This document shows, piece after piece, positions 39,073 through 49,710 of a stretch of DNA of 64,000 nucleotides. Each line of letters begins with the position of its first letter. The stretch's first letter is position 1. Below the pieces are notes generated by a model, which worked only from the letters and a program-made list of their open reading frames with translations, had not been told where the DNA came from and did not search any database. The stretch comes from Histomonas meleagridis. Taxonomy: Eukaryota; Parabasalia; Tritrichomonadida; Dientamoebidae. A program made the position numbers and the translations under genes. The stretch spans positions 124,001-188,000 of the forward strand of contig WSYJ01000014.1 of assembly GCA_020186115.1 (NCBI GenBank), in the 5' to 3' direction.

Positions 39073-39780
39073 TCATTTGTTTATAGGATAATTTTTTAAA
39101 TTACTATCATCGATCTCAATGCAAAATTCTACTTTTAATTCACGTAACTCTATAATTAAAAGCATTGTTAACACAAGTAACAAAAACACAACAGAAAATT
39201 CGATTATTGTTTCGAATTTTTCAAGTTTTTCACCTTTGTTTTGTGTTGGTGTTAATATTATTAATGGTAATATTAACACTGAAGTAATTGACTGTATAAT
39301 GATTTTTAATATTTTAAATTTAAGAATTGATTCTTTTAAGTGTCCAAAAAAGATTAAAACCAAGAATAAAAATAATGAGCCAAACCCTGTACCGGCAAAT
39401 ATCCCATGTATATGTGGATTATCGCCAATTCCACAAGAACTCAATGATATAAATGAAAATGTTATAATAAATGGGACTGCTTTGTAATATTTATAATATT
39501 TAAACCCTTTTAATGTCAAATGATCAATGATTAAATTAGTATAAACAAAAATAAAAATACTTGAAACTGATGTAAATACTGCAAATATTCGAGACATCGG
39601 AAATTCACGTGCTGAACCTGAAATTGTTGGCAAGTCTTTTGCAAAGCCACATAAAATATAATTAACAATAATCATTGTAAATAAAAGTAATATAATTAAT
39701 ATTGGAAGCCATGAAATTTTAACTAATCTTTTTTCGATTGAAATATATGTTCGCCTCATGTTTTCATTTTTGTCAACCAT
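39073..39780 (-). CDS. Frag1/DRAM/Sfk1-family membrane protein
   Basis: About 235 residues with six predicted membrane helices. The family markers are GFAKDLPTISGSAREFP in the first luminal loop (the PTISD/G-type motif), a region with HIHGIFAGTGFGSLFLFL (His followed by the Ala-x(2)-Phe pattern of the fourth helix), and FETIIEFSVVFLLLVLTM, equivalent to the IxEWxxxF helix. Relatives include DRAM (lysosomal autophagy modulator) and Sfk1/PGAP2. I take the ATG at 39780 (MVDKNENMRR) over the upstream TTG frame. The exact subgroup is not assigned. Confidence 0.75.
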   Translation of the reverse strand: MVDKNENMRRTYISIEKRLVKISWLPILIILLLFTMIIVNYILCGFAKDLPTISGSAREFPMSRIFAVFTSVSSIFIFVYTNLIIDHLTLKGFKYYKYYKAVPFIITFSFISLSSCGIGDNPHIHGIFAGTGFGSLFLFLVLIFFGHLKESILKFKILKIIIQSITSVLILPLIILTPTQNKGEKLEKFETIIEFSVVFLLLVLTMLLIIELRELKVEFCIEIDDSNLKNYPINK

Positions 39781-39920
39781 TTTTATATTAATAATACATT
39801 TTATCAAAAATTAAGGACAGAAAATTTTATGTCTTTTTGGTTGAAGTAAATAGCAGTTAATTTTTTTTCTGTCTTTATGATTGTGAAGGAATAAACTATT
39901 GAATTTCGATCTAACTTTAA

Positions 39921-42329
39921 ATGGAAGAAAAATTGTTCTATCAAATAAAAAAATTAGAAAATATCGCATTAAATATTAGTGACGATAATATTATTCCTTC
40001 CATTCAAATGGTAATTGATCTTTTTGATAATAATTTTCTATATTCTTTTATTCTTGTTTTATGCCAATCAATTTATGCAGCTTTTGTTTCTCAAAATGAA
40101 GCCTATGATTTATATTATAATTTTCTAAAAACAGTGGAAATAAATGGGAAAAATTCAAAACAAAAAGACCTAAATATTTTTTATATTTTTTCACAATTTC
40201 TTTTAACTAAAACAACACAAGAATCAGATTATTTACTTGAAAAGCATAATGAACTAAACATTGTTAGTTCTAAGTTTTTGAAACGTAAAGAGACATTATA
40301 TTTTGCACAATATAAAACTTTAAATGAGCTTAAAAATTGTTATTATGAATATAACCCACCATTCTGGAAGCTTTGATAACTATAAAACATTATCCAAAAA
40401 TAATTTTGAACTTCATAAACAATATGTTAAAGAAGGACATAATCCAAATGAAATTGCTAAAATAATTCGAAATGAAGACATAGAAAAACTTCAAGAAATA
40501 TCATCACAACCAAATTTTGATTTTAATCAAACCATTGAACCATCACTTTATGAAAGATGTACATTCATTAATCAAGAAAATGTTAAATTAATTGATTATG
40601 CAGCATTTTTTTCTTCAGTTAAATGTTTTAAGTATTTACTTATGAATGGTGCAAAAGTAAATAACACAGGTAAATATGCAGTTGTAGGTGGAAATGAAGA
40701 AATTATTCATTTATGTGTACAAAATCATTCATCATTTGAAGACTCATATGAAGCAGCAATTCAATTCCATCGAAATGATATCATGCAATATGTTCACGAA
40801 AATCGAATTTTAGATATAAATTATTTAGCAGACTTAGGGAGAAAATGTATTTTCTATAATAATTATGAACTTTTTACATATTTTATGGATGAAGGTATGA
40901 AAATTGAAGAATCTTTTTTTAGGGAAGCAGCTAAAAATGGAAATTTATATTTAATTAAATATTTTCTTAAAAATAATCAATTACCTAATGATATTTTGAT
41001 TTCATCATCTAAATCAGGAAATTTAGAATTCGTTAAGTATTTTATTGATCAAAATATATTTGATATTAATTCTAAAGATGTTTATCTTTTTTATTTTACT
41101 GGATTTTTTTAAATTACTTTCAGTTTCTTGATGTTAATTGATACAGCTTTAATAGCTGCTTCAGAATATGGTTGTTCTAATATTGTAAAACTTCTTCTTG
41201 AGCAAAAAGGAATTGATATTAATTGTAGAAATATATTTTCGTAAAATTTAAAATTTCTTTATGAAAAATGAAGTATGATTAAAAAATTTGGATTTATTTG
41301 AAATTGCTTAGTACAGCATTGATTATCGCATCGCAATTTGGTCATTATGATATAGTTAAAATGCTTATTGAACAAAATGATATTAATATTCATAGAAGAT
41401 ATTTAATTTGTCTTATTAAAATTTGTTTTAATTATATGATCACATTTATTTTGTTATTTTTGTACAGCACCTATGAAGGCAATGGAAAGAGATCGTGAAG
41501 AAATAGTGAAATTACTTCTTGAGCAAAAAAGAATTGATGTTAACACAGACATATACACATATTATTTAAAATTTATTTTTATAATTTGATATTTAAAAAT
41601 GATATTTGGAAATTATTTAATTTATTTAATCTTTTAGTTGAGTGGGCATCTAAAAATGGACATACAGAAATAGTTAAAATACTTCTTGAAAGAAAAGATA
41701 TTGATATTAATAAAAAATATGTTATTAAAATGTTTTATTTAGAATTCATTTCAATTATTTGATTTTTCGAAATATATGGTAGTTATGATAATTATTTAAA
41801 ACAGTACTTATTTATGCATCTGAAAATGGCCACATAGAGGTAGTAAAATTACTTCTTGAACAAAAAGGAATCAATATTAACTCTAGAGATATTTATTTGT
41901 TTGATTTGTTGTTTACTCAAATAATTTTTTATTGCAAAATACTATTTGGAAATTATTCAAAATATTTAACACAGCGCTCATGATAGCATCTTCAAAAGGT
42001 TGTATAGAAATAATTAACTATTGGTGAGAAATAATGAAATTGCTTCTTGAACAAAAAGGAATTGGTATTAATTTCAAAAATATTTATTTGTTTTGTTTAA
42101 AATTTATTTTAATTATTTCAAATATCAAAATAATATTTGGAAATTATTTTAATTATTTAAAACAGCGCTTACGATAGCGTCTTCTAATGGCTATGTGGAA
42201 ATAGCAAAATTATTTCAGATGAAAAAAGGAGGTAAAATTAATGCTAAAAAAATTTCTTTTTTTCTTTTCATATTTTTTTTCAATAATTTGGTGGCGGTAA
42301 CTCAGAAGAGAAAAATATTCCAACTTTGA
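39921..42329 (+). pseudogene. DUF3447-ankyrin gene, frameshifted and broken
   Basis: The N-terminal helical part (MEEKLFYQIKKLEN..., to about 40376) and the DUF3447 part (DNYKTLSKNNFELHKQYVKEGHNPNEIAKIIRNEDIEKLQEISSQ..., from about 40375) lie in different frames. DUF3447 continues with SLYERC, DYAAFFSSVKCFKYLLMNG and GNEEIIHLC to a module ending NSKD near 41085. Seven ankyrin modules follow, with the anchors at 41143, 41313, 41464, 41631, 41801, 41971 and 42162, mostly 170 nt apart and separated by AT-rich frame-breaking spacers. Six modules are open; the one at 41971 carries a 21-nt insertion containing TGA. Compare the gene at 60.9-63.8 kb, where everything is open. The TGA and frameshift suggest decay, but the spacers alone do not. 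Confidence 0.7.
41143..42290 (+). repeat. Ankyrin module/spacer array, mostly 170-nt steps
   Basis: Anchor steps between the first codons of T-A-L modules are 170, 151, 167, 170, 170 and 191 nt. Spacers share TATTTATTTG at the start and TATTTGGAAATTATTT towards the end with the arrays at 4.7-5.6 and 60.9-62.6 kb. Confidence 0.75.
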
Positions 42330-42775
42330 TTAAATTTCATTAAATTTTTAATATAAATAAAAAAATGAGATTCACTGTACGATTTTATTTACATTTAAAA
42401 TTCATAATCAACTGATGAAATAAAAAATTATGAAAAAATTTTAGGTGTCACTTTAAAGACACCCATTCTTCAAAATTAATATGTAAGCTGTCCAATTTTT
42501 AACGACAGATGTTTTTGATGTATAATACTGAAATATATAAAAAATCATATCATTTTATAATGGATAATATCAGAATAAAAATATTAAACTCTAAAATATT
42601 TCTTTTATCATTTAGATAGTCGAATTTGCAACGACAGAACAAACACCTTTTGTACAAAAAGATTAAACGCAACGTCAATAGGGGATCTGAGTAGTGATAT
42701 CAAGAATAAAAAGCAACCACAATAAGAATATATTTTCGGAAACAAGCGCTTAAATCCAATGTTTATGATTACAAG
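42330..42775. other. Intergenic, no gene seen
   Basis: AT-rich spacer. No feature was recognised. Confidence 0.35.
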
Positions 42776-43042
42776 ATGCGATTAGCGGAAACCAAAAAAC
42801 GCTCTGAAGCCATCAAAATGCGCTTCTGTGCTCTCTATCAGCGAATAAGTAACTTGATTCAGCTCGTTGACACTTCGGAGAAAACAGGTGAATACATGCA
42901 CAAGTTGGGTGACGAGAAAAGAATAGAAAGCAAAATCGAAATAGGAAATGGATATTTTGCGCCGAATATTCTCTACCATATGTCTGCACGTTCCCATAAC
43001 ATATCCAAAGTTATTGACGAATTAATTGATGAATTATGTTAG
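42776..43042 (+). CDS. Small basic helical protein, function unknown
   Basis: An 88-residue frame with more G/C than the flanking DNA and an even amino-acid mix (MRLAETKKRSEAIKMRFCALYQRI..., ending VIDELIDELC). It is predicted as two or three helices, with no membrane segment and no known motif. I do not recognise it. The coding-like composition is the main support. No Inr was found upstream, so an upstream exon or a different start is possible. Confidence 0.45.
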   Translation: MRLAETKKRSEAIKMRFCALYQRISNLIQLVDTSEKTGEYMHKLGDEKRIESKIEIGNGYFAPNILYHMSARSHNISKVIDELIDELC

Positions 43043-43318
43043 TAAATATATGTATACATATATTTTAATGCATTAAAATTGTTTATAAATAATATCATTG
43101 ATATATATTAATATGAATTTAGTGAATGTAAAAACAATATAAAATACGTAACATGAAATATTGTCCATTTAAATGTGGAGTGATTAATAATAAGTGTGAA
43201 AGCATATTACGGTGCAAAAAAATATAAATCGAAATTATAATGACGTTTAACTCATCGTCATCATCATCTTCTCTGAAGTTCTCAGAAACCGACACTTTTT
43301 TCTAAGAGAGGAAACCTG

Positions 43319-45301
43319 ATGGAAGTTCCCTTAGAAAAAGACACATATGCAACGCAGGACAAAGCAAAGGTTAGAACACTTCCATATTTAATTTCGCAAT
43401 ACATTTTTTTACTTTCTATTGCCTTTATCATATTACTTGCATTTCTAAATCCATGGTATCATCCTGCACAAATATACCATTCCAAAGAAGCAACACACCC
43501 ATGGGACAGTAATTCGGATCCACTTCTATTTACCCATGTTACTGATATACATTTAGCCGAGTCCGAACCATTTAAAGTCACCAACACAATACTTCTTCTT
43601 CAATACATGAAATATTACAATACTTCATTTCATTTAATCTCGGGTGACATTGTTGATAATTATGGCGAAAAAAACTGGCCTAAAATTGGACATCAAGTTC
43701 AAGAAGATTGGGTATTATGGAAAGCGTTAATCGAAGACGTTGGCTTTCAAGACAAAATCATTGATATTGCTGGTAATCATGACATGTGGGGAATTGATGA
43801 TCCGTTAAGCGACCACAACTTATTTTTAGATTATTCGTACACATACAATCGTACCAACACACCCACCTTAGACTCATTTTTCATTCGGTCAATTGTCCGT
43901 GATAACATCACATTTGTTCTCATCAACAATTATCGATTTCCATCAATCCATCCGCCATATATCTATTGGCCTCATCCAGATCAAACCTTTTTAGATCTTA
44001 TTGAGGAGTTCATTGACAACATCAATGGCAAATGTTATGTTGTTTGTCATTATCCAGTCGATTACAATTGGAACGTTCGCTCAAGTAAAGGCCATACGTT
44101 CAATGATATAATGGAGAACGAAAAAATCGAAGCCTTATTTTCGGGGCATTTCCATCCGCCCGATGTCATGATAATTCATCACAAACAAGGCGCTGTTGAA
44201 TACATTGGACCAGGCGCATATCAACGTAAAGCGTTTGGTATAGTTTCTATTGATAATGGACGCTTTGTTTATCATACTATTAACTTAACGAAGATTCCGA
44301 AACATTTTCTATTAACTCATCCGATACCATTACAACAATTATCGAGTCATCAAATATTTAATGAACGTGATACCGAAATTCGATTACTTTCATATGCGAA
44401 GAAGAATGTAACGATTCGAATAAGCGGAGATATTAATGGCGTCTTAAAATATTCACGTAAGTTAAAGAACGGAGCTGATTTATATACATATCCAATTCAT
44501 TTACAAAATGGTAAATATAAAATTCATTTGTCCGGTGACGGATGTAATATTACACGAGAATTTGTTATTGGTGATAACTTTAAAGGTGATAAAGATTTAA
44601 GTTCTTGTTATCATCGCGGATTAAATGTTACACGTTTCTGTTTAATACCAATTATCTTATATGTGATTTGGATTACGTTTCCATTTAATGGGAACGAAAA
44701 TAAAGATACTGAAGATTGGATCAAAGGGAAAACTAATAATAATAATTTGAAAAATTGGTTAATTGTAATATTCTTAAGTCCGAATTTGATTCGAACAAGA
44801 ATGTTAAAGTTGCCAAAGTTATTTAGATATGTTTTGTTCGCTTTTATGTTTTATCCTTTCGTATTGCCACATCATTTGTTTAAGCCAATATTCGGATTAT
44901 ATGGTTATTCATTCTTATGCTTCATAGTCATAGGAAAGAAAATAATGTTCGATAATTGGGCAGTACATATGACTTTGTTTTATTACGTTTTAATAATTTG
45001 CCCTTTTGTGTTTTACGTTTCGTCTTTGAAATTGAGATATAAATGCGAGTGGATATATAAATGGAATCGTTTCTTGTGCTTTTTGTTGTTGTTCGGCGTT
45101 TGCGTAATTAACTATAGATGGGTCGGTGAATCTGTGATAATTCCTTTGCTTTTCGTAAACCCGTCGTTTGTGTTGGTGCCAATTTGTTTACATTCGGCGT
45201 TCTATTTAATTGTGATAAAAAATAAAAAGAAAATAGACCAGCCTCAATTCGATGTCGAAATGGACCCGCAACAATTGAATGAAAGATTAAACGAAATTTA
45301 A
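43319..45301 (+). CDS. TMEM62-like membrane metallophosphoesterase
   Basis: A 660-residue protein. One N-terminal membrane helix (about 24-42) precedes a calcineurin-like phosphoesterase domain (about 68-330) with the full metal set: DIHLAE, GDIVDN, GNHDMWG, CHYP and SGHFHP. A beta-sandwich-like segment follows, then a C-terminal region with six or seven membrane helices (about 440-640), the arrangement of TMEM62. The catalytic domain probably faces the lumen or the outside. The substrate in this family is unknown. ATG at 43319, 14 nt after a short purine-rich leader. Confidence 0.85.
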   Translation: MEVPLEKDTYATQDKAKVRTLPYLISQYIFLLSIAFIILLAFLNPWYHPAQIYHSKEATHPWDSNSDPLLFTHVTDIHLAESEPFKVTNTILLLQYMKYYNTSFHLISGDIVDNYGEKNWPKIGHQVQEDWVLWKALIEDVGFQDKIIDIAGNHDMWGIDDPLSDHNLFLDYSYTYNRTNTPTLDSFFIRSIVRDNITFVLINNYRFPSIHPPYIYWPHPDQTFLDLIEEFIDNINGKCYVVCHYPVDYNWNVRSSKGHTFNDIMENEKIEALFSGHFHPPDVMIIHHKQGAVEYIGPGAYQRKAFGIVSIDNGRFVYHTINLTKIPKHFLLTHPIPLQQLSSHQIFNERDTEIRLLSYAKKNVTIRISGDINGVLKYSRKLKNGADLYTYPIHLQNGKYKIHLSGDGCNITREFVIGDNFKGDKDLSSCYHRGLNVTRFCLIPIILYVIWITFPFNGNENKDTEDWIKGKTNNNNLKNWLIVIFLSPNLIRTRMLKLPKLFRYVLFAFMFYPFVLPHHLFKPIFGLYGYSFLCFIVIGKKIMFDNWAVHMTLFYYVLIICPFVFYVSSLKLRYKCEWIYKWNRFLCFLLLFGVCVINYRWVGESVIIPLLFVNPSFVLVPICLHSAFYLIVIKNKKKIDQPQFDVEMDPQQLNERLNEI

Positions 45302-46394
45302 TAAAGACTGTCTTTGAATATTCTTTTGGATCAATTAAGGTAATATATTTTTTCGATATTTAAAGGAATTGATGATGTTGGTGTTCATTTCTTATAAGAC
45401 GTAACATTGAATGTTCACCACTTAAGAAAATATGTATCAATAAACGATGTTCAACTTCAATTTTCCAATTAATTCCTTTCAAAAAATTAAATTCACAACA
45501 CCTCACAGAAAAGTCTTGTTTATCGATTGCTTACATGTTTTAACAATTTTCTGAGTTATGGTAAAGTTTTGTGATGGGTGACTTCATATGATATTTTATA
45601 TATTGTACCATTGGTTTTTTAATGGTTTGCTATTTGTAAAAATGCATATGAAAAAAAAGTACCATTTTTCTCCAACTACAATGGGTTAAAAAAGTATGAA
45701 TTATTTTGAACATATATCAAAAGAAAAGATTATCAAATGTATCTTGACATTGTAACAAATCTTTAATATTATCTTAGGATTAAAAAATATTTATATTTTA
45801 TTTGATCGGTTCATCACATTCTTCTAACAATAAATACACAAAATTTTATTTCTATTTTTTAACAAATAAGTTTTTATTGCAAAATATGTTTTCTTGGCAC
45901 CAAAATAAGATCACACCATCAGAATCATAAATGTTGAAGCTACTATAATGCTTATATTTTTCGTTTTAATAAGTTCTTCCATATAGTATATTTGATCTTC
46001 AACCTTTATGCAAAATCTCAAAAATTTCATGAATATCCGATTTCTATTATCTAATATTTTAATTAACACAGGCTTCTATAATCTTAGATCATGATGAAAC
46101 TTTCATATAGATTTAAGTTCTTCTTCATTTTCATATTCTTGCTGGAGATTGATTTTACGGTTACACTCTCAATTTTGATTACGAATTCAATATGTCATAA
46201 CGACTTTTCAGGCAAACGGCAGTTTCCGTTTAACATCGCTGCTTTTTGACAATGACTTTTTGAATTAAAACGTTTTAATTGAATATGTGTAACGATTGAT
46301 AAGTGCTCAAAAACATTTATTTTTAATACAATTTTTCAATGTTATGGCGTTGTGATCTATTTTTGTATAGTTTATAATTTATTACATTCCATAA
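45302..46394. other. Intergenic, about 1.1 kb, no gene seen
   Basis: AT-rich DNA. An inverted repeat AAACGGCAGTTTCCGTTT (two facing Myb-type AACGG cores) lies at about 46214-46231, some 175 nt upstream of the BspA-like gene. Otherwise nothing was recognised. Confidence 0.4.
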
Positions 46395-46399
46395 TCATT
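46395..46399 (+). promoter_or_regulatory. Initiator (Inr) TCATT of the BspA-like gene
   Basis: TCATT (presumed +1 A at 46397) lies 9 nt upstream of the ATG at 46406. It supports the long form of the protein rather than a start at 46862. Confidence 0.4.
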
Positions 46400-46405
46400 T
46401 TCTAA

Positions 46406-48337
46406 ATGATAGCTCAGTTTCTAATACTTACAGTGCCTGCAATGTACAACAAAGTTACTAGAGGCACGCTATTGCCTCCTATTTTCCATAATACGAGAAT
46501 TAATTTGATTTCATATCGAAAAAATTTATGGTTCAGGAGTAATGATCTGCTTACTATGCTTCATTATAAGTTATTATGTTCTTATGGTAATTGTGTGTCA
46601 TTTGATATAATATCAGTAATCAACAAATCACAATATCAATTTTACGATAATAGTCCCATAACAAAATTTGGAATTCCTTGCACATCAAATTATACTTCGA
46701 AAAACTGTATAATATTTCCATCTTTTCCAAATCATAAATATGATTCGTCAACATTGAAAGCAATAGTTTTTACAATAAGTACATTCATAGTATTTCTTAT
46801 GTTTTTATTTCAATATTTTGGATTATTATTTAGGGAAGAAACTTCTTTTAAAGAAAACATAATGAAGTTTATGTTTGTAATACTTTTTACACATACGTAT
46901 GAAGAATATGATTCAACTACACAAACACTAACAATAAATTCTCAAAGCGATTTTGACACAACTTACCGTGATGAAGCAAAGAATCTTGTTATCAAAGATG
47001 GAATCACTGAAATACCAGATGAAGCTTTTAAAGGTTTTAGTATACTCGAAAATATTAATTTTGGGAACACTATAAAAACAATTGGAACTTCATCATTTGA
47101 GCAATGTGAATCACTTCGTGACATTGTAATTCCTGAATCAGTTGAAACCATCAATGATGGTGCTTTTTATGATTGTTTACGCTTAACAAGTATAATAATA
47201 CCTGATTCTATATCATCTATTAATTCGATTACGTTTTTTTTCTGCACTTCTCTGACATATGTAACACTTGGACAAAAGATTACATACATTGGACCTTCCG
47301 CATTTTCCCTTTGTTCGCACCTCGAATGCTTTTATTTTTTGGGGCAAAACTTACCTTCAATAGATTCGACTGCGTTTGAATTTGCAATAAGTTCTTTGAC
47401 TGTAATGACATTTTGGTTTTATACTGCGAATTATTTCGGCCCATATTCAGTCTCAAAAGGAGATACTGTTTCAGGATGTAATCCATTACCAACACTAACA
47501 TTAACATGTTCGTTCACACAATCGAATACATTTTCACACACATTTACTGAGTCAAATCAATTTACTAATTCGAATACATTTTCACAATCAAATTCGTTTT
47601 CTCAAAGTAATACATTATTCGGTTCAAATACATATTCGCAATCGAATTCTTCTTCCCAATCGAATACATATTCACAAAGTAATTCATTTTCTTTTTCATT
47701 TACATTTTCACAATCAAATACATATTTGCAAAGTAATACATTTTCTCAATCGTATACATTTACATTTTCGAATACATTTTCTCAATCGAATACTTTTACA
47801 CAAACAAATTCTTTTTCAAAATCGGATACACTTATAGAAACAATTGGATTTACTAATGGAGAATATGACACTACAATAACACTTTCATTTACATATTCAT
47901 ATTCTGCGACAGAAACAATTATTTCGTTGTGTTATCTTTCGAATAGTTTTGCAATTTCGATGATTAATTCATCATATACATATATTAATTCAGAGTTTAT
48001 ATATTACGAATATAAAGTTATTGCTTATTCAACAAATTTTGCATTTTATTCATATTTCGTATTATATCAAAATGAACAACAAAAAAATGATGACAATAAT
48101 AAAAATTTAACATTTATTATAATCGGAACTTGTGTTCCAATTGTAATAATAGTAATAGTTATTGTTATAGTTTTGATAGTTTTTAGAAAGAAGAAAAACT
48201 CAAGTGAAGTTGAAGAAGAAATGAAAAATTTCGATGAAGCATCGCTGAATAACTTTTCGACTGGTGTGTCATTGGAGAATCTTGAAGAAGACCCTTTTGC
48301 AGTCGATTTCAAGGATAAGCCTTTCGTAAACATATGA
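46406..48337 (+). CDS. BspA-like LRR surface protein with SNTF stalk and acidic DPF tail
   Basis: A 643-residue membrane protein. Residues about 185-350 hold four to five LRR_5 (TpLRR/BspA) repeats (KDGITEIPDEAFKGFS; IKTIGTSSFEQCESLRDIVIPESV; VETINDGAFYDCLRLTSIIIPDSI; ITYIGPSAFSLCSHL). Residues about 370-475 are a stalk of some 18 S-N-(T/S)-F/Y-type repeats. A transmembrane helix spans about 568-593, and the tail ends LEEDPFAVDFKDKPFVNI. The family mediates adhesion in trichomonads. The first 152 residues are odd: they contain a hydrophobic helix (about 114-138) and no LRR, and a good signal-peptide-like start exists at ATG 46862 (MKFMFVILFTHTYE). The Inr favours 46406. Stalk and tail are shared with the protein at 34.5 kb. 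Confidence 0.85.
   Translation: MIAQFLILTVPAMYNKVTRGTLLPPIFHNTRINLISYRKNLWFRSNDLLTMLHYKLLCSYGNCVSFDIISVINKSQYQFYDNSPITKFGIPCTSNYTSKNCIIFPSFPNHKYDSSTLKAIVFTISTFIVFLMFLFQYFGLLFREETSFKENIMKFMFVILFTHTYEEYDSTTQTLTINSQSDFDTTYRDEAKNLVIKDGITEIPDEAFKGFSILENINFGNTIKTIGTSSFEQCESLRDIVIPESVETINDGAFYDCLRLTSIIIPDSISSINSITFFFCTSLTYVTLGQKITYIGPSAFSLCSHLECFYFLGQNLPSIDSTAFEFAISSLTVMTFWFYTANYFGPYSVSKGDTVSGCNPLPTLTLTCSFTQSNTFSHTFTESNQFTNSNTFSQSNSFSQSNTLFGSNTYSQSNSSSQSNTYSQSNSFSFSFTFSQSNTYLQSNTFSQSYTFTFSNTFSQSNTFTQTNSFSKSDTLIETIGFTNGEYDTTITLSFTYSYSATETIISLCYLSNSFAISMINSSYTYINSEFIYYEYKVIAYSTNFAFYSYFVLYQNEQQKNDDNNKNLTFIIIGTCVPIVIIVIVIVIVLIVFRKKKNSSEVEEEMKNFDEASLNNFSTGVSLENLEEDPFAVDFKDKPFVNI
47510..47840 (+). repeat. 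In-frame SNTF-type stalk repeats
   Basis: About eighteen short units of the pattern Ser-Asn-Thr/Ser-Phe/Tyr-Ser/Thr-Gln encoded by AT-rich, variable codons (for example TCAAATACATTTTCACAA). The codon variation indicates selection on the amino acids rather than recent DNA-level duplication. Confidence 0.7.
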
Positions 48338-48974
48338 TAAATATTTATTAATAAATATGCGAAAAAAAAAAATAATAAAAATTTTCATGTGTTATATTTG
48401 CTTGTTTTATTAAGAATGTAAAAATAATTATATTGATTGAAATGCTTAGTGAATTGTAAGTATTCCAATGAATAGTGAAATTATGAAACTATTTAATATA
48501 TAATATAACATTCTTTTCACTTAAGGTATCAATTACATTTACATCATTTTAAATTAGTCAGTTTTATTTAGTAATGAAATGATTTTTCTTGGTAAATATA
48601 CATAAAACTTTAGACAACAAAAATTAATTAACAAGAATATTAGTAAATATGTAATTCTATTTTTTTTTTTTGATCTCCAAGTTGATGAACCAAGAAAATT
48701 TTAAATAAAACATTGTACAGGATCAACATTATTGATACTACTCTGTATAATATTTATGGTTTAAAATAATTATAATCGAATATAATTATATTTATGAGAA
48801 TATTAATAAATTTTATTGTGATGATGTATCATCACACAATTATTAAGTTTCCTCATGAAAAAAATGAATTTGTTGATGATTTGTGTAATATTGATTCAAC
48901 CACTTAATTTATTGAACAAATATTTGAAGATATAAGCATTCCATTAGGAATAAATTTTAACTTGTTTTGAACTT
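48338..48974. other. Intergenic, no gene seen
   Basis: AT-rich spacer, with an A-tract at 48361 and a T-tract at 48660. From about 48850 there may be scraps of the N-terminal domain of a DUF3447 gene, too degraded to call. Confidence 0.3.
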
Positions 48975-49440
48975 TAGTAGTGAAACTCAATTCAAATCCA
49001 ATCAATTTAACGCATATTTATATGCAGAAATATAACAAAACTTAAAAAAAATAATTTGGAACTTCATAAGAAATATATTAAAGAAGGAGTTAATCCATCA
49101 AAGTTAGAAAACATAATTCAAAATGATAAAGTAGAAAAACTTCAAAAAATTACATCAGAAACAAATTATAATTTATTTAATAATTTTCGATTTTAAAATA
49201 ATAGTTGGAAATTATTTTATACACCATTAATTTTAGCATCTTTGAATGGTCAATATTATCTAATTTAAAATATATTTTAATAATTTCATATTTTAAAATA
49301 ATATTTGGAATTTATTTTAATTATTTTATACAGCACTTATGAAAGCTTCTGTAAATGCTCACATCGAAATTGGTAAATTACTTCTTGAACAAGAAAGAAT
49401 TGATATATCTGAGTGTAATATTTGTTTATATTATTTAAAT
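48975..49440 (+). pseudogene. Relic of a DUF3447-ankyrin gene
   Basis: The plus strand reads NNLELHKKYIKEGVNPSKLENIIQNDKVEKLQKITSETN..., then breaks directly into a spacer remnant (ATAGTTGGAAATTATTT) and two ankyrin scraps (TPLILASLNG; TALMKASVNAHIEIGKLLLEQERIDIS). The whole central DUF3447 region is missing, and the gene is clearly dead. Confidence 0.7.
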
Positions 49441-49697
49441 TTTGATATAAATGGGCGAAATTTAAAAATCTGATTTTTTAAATCGCATAAAATTTCAAAC
49501 ACTATCTTAAAAAGTAATGCCTAATTGGTTGTTTGTAAATCACCATATTTATGTATTTCAATTGAAATGAAATTAGATGGAATATATTATATATATTTAA
49601 AATAAACATAATAAGTGCTTTTAATGTGCATGTAACCTGTAGGTTTTAAAGATAAGTCGTTTGATAATGGATTTTTTTAGTCCGTTCTGAAATGTCA
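49441..49697. other. Intergenic, no gene seen
   Basis: AT-rich spacer ending with the Myb-type element of the TEX264-like gene. Confidence 0.3.
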
Positions 49698-49705
49698 AAC
49701 GGTTA
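49698..49705 (+). promoter_or_regulatory. Myb-type (M3-like) element AACGGTTA
   Basis: AACGGTTA ends 5 nt upstream of the ATG at 49711. Compare AACGGTTATT at 17701 and 28231. Confidence 0.4.
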
Positions 49706-49710
49706 AATTA

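Noticed and set aside
41143-42290. AT-AC (minor spliceosome-like) introns in the ankyrin spacers, starting at ATATTTATTTG
   Set aside because: Some spacers start with GTATTTATTTG, others with neither. No minor-spliceosome signals (ATATCCTT) are present, so I do not claim a splice-site class.
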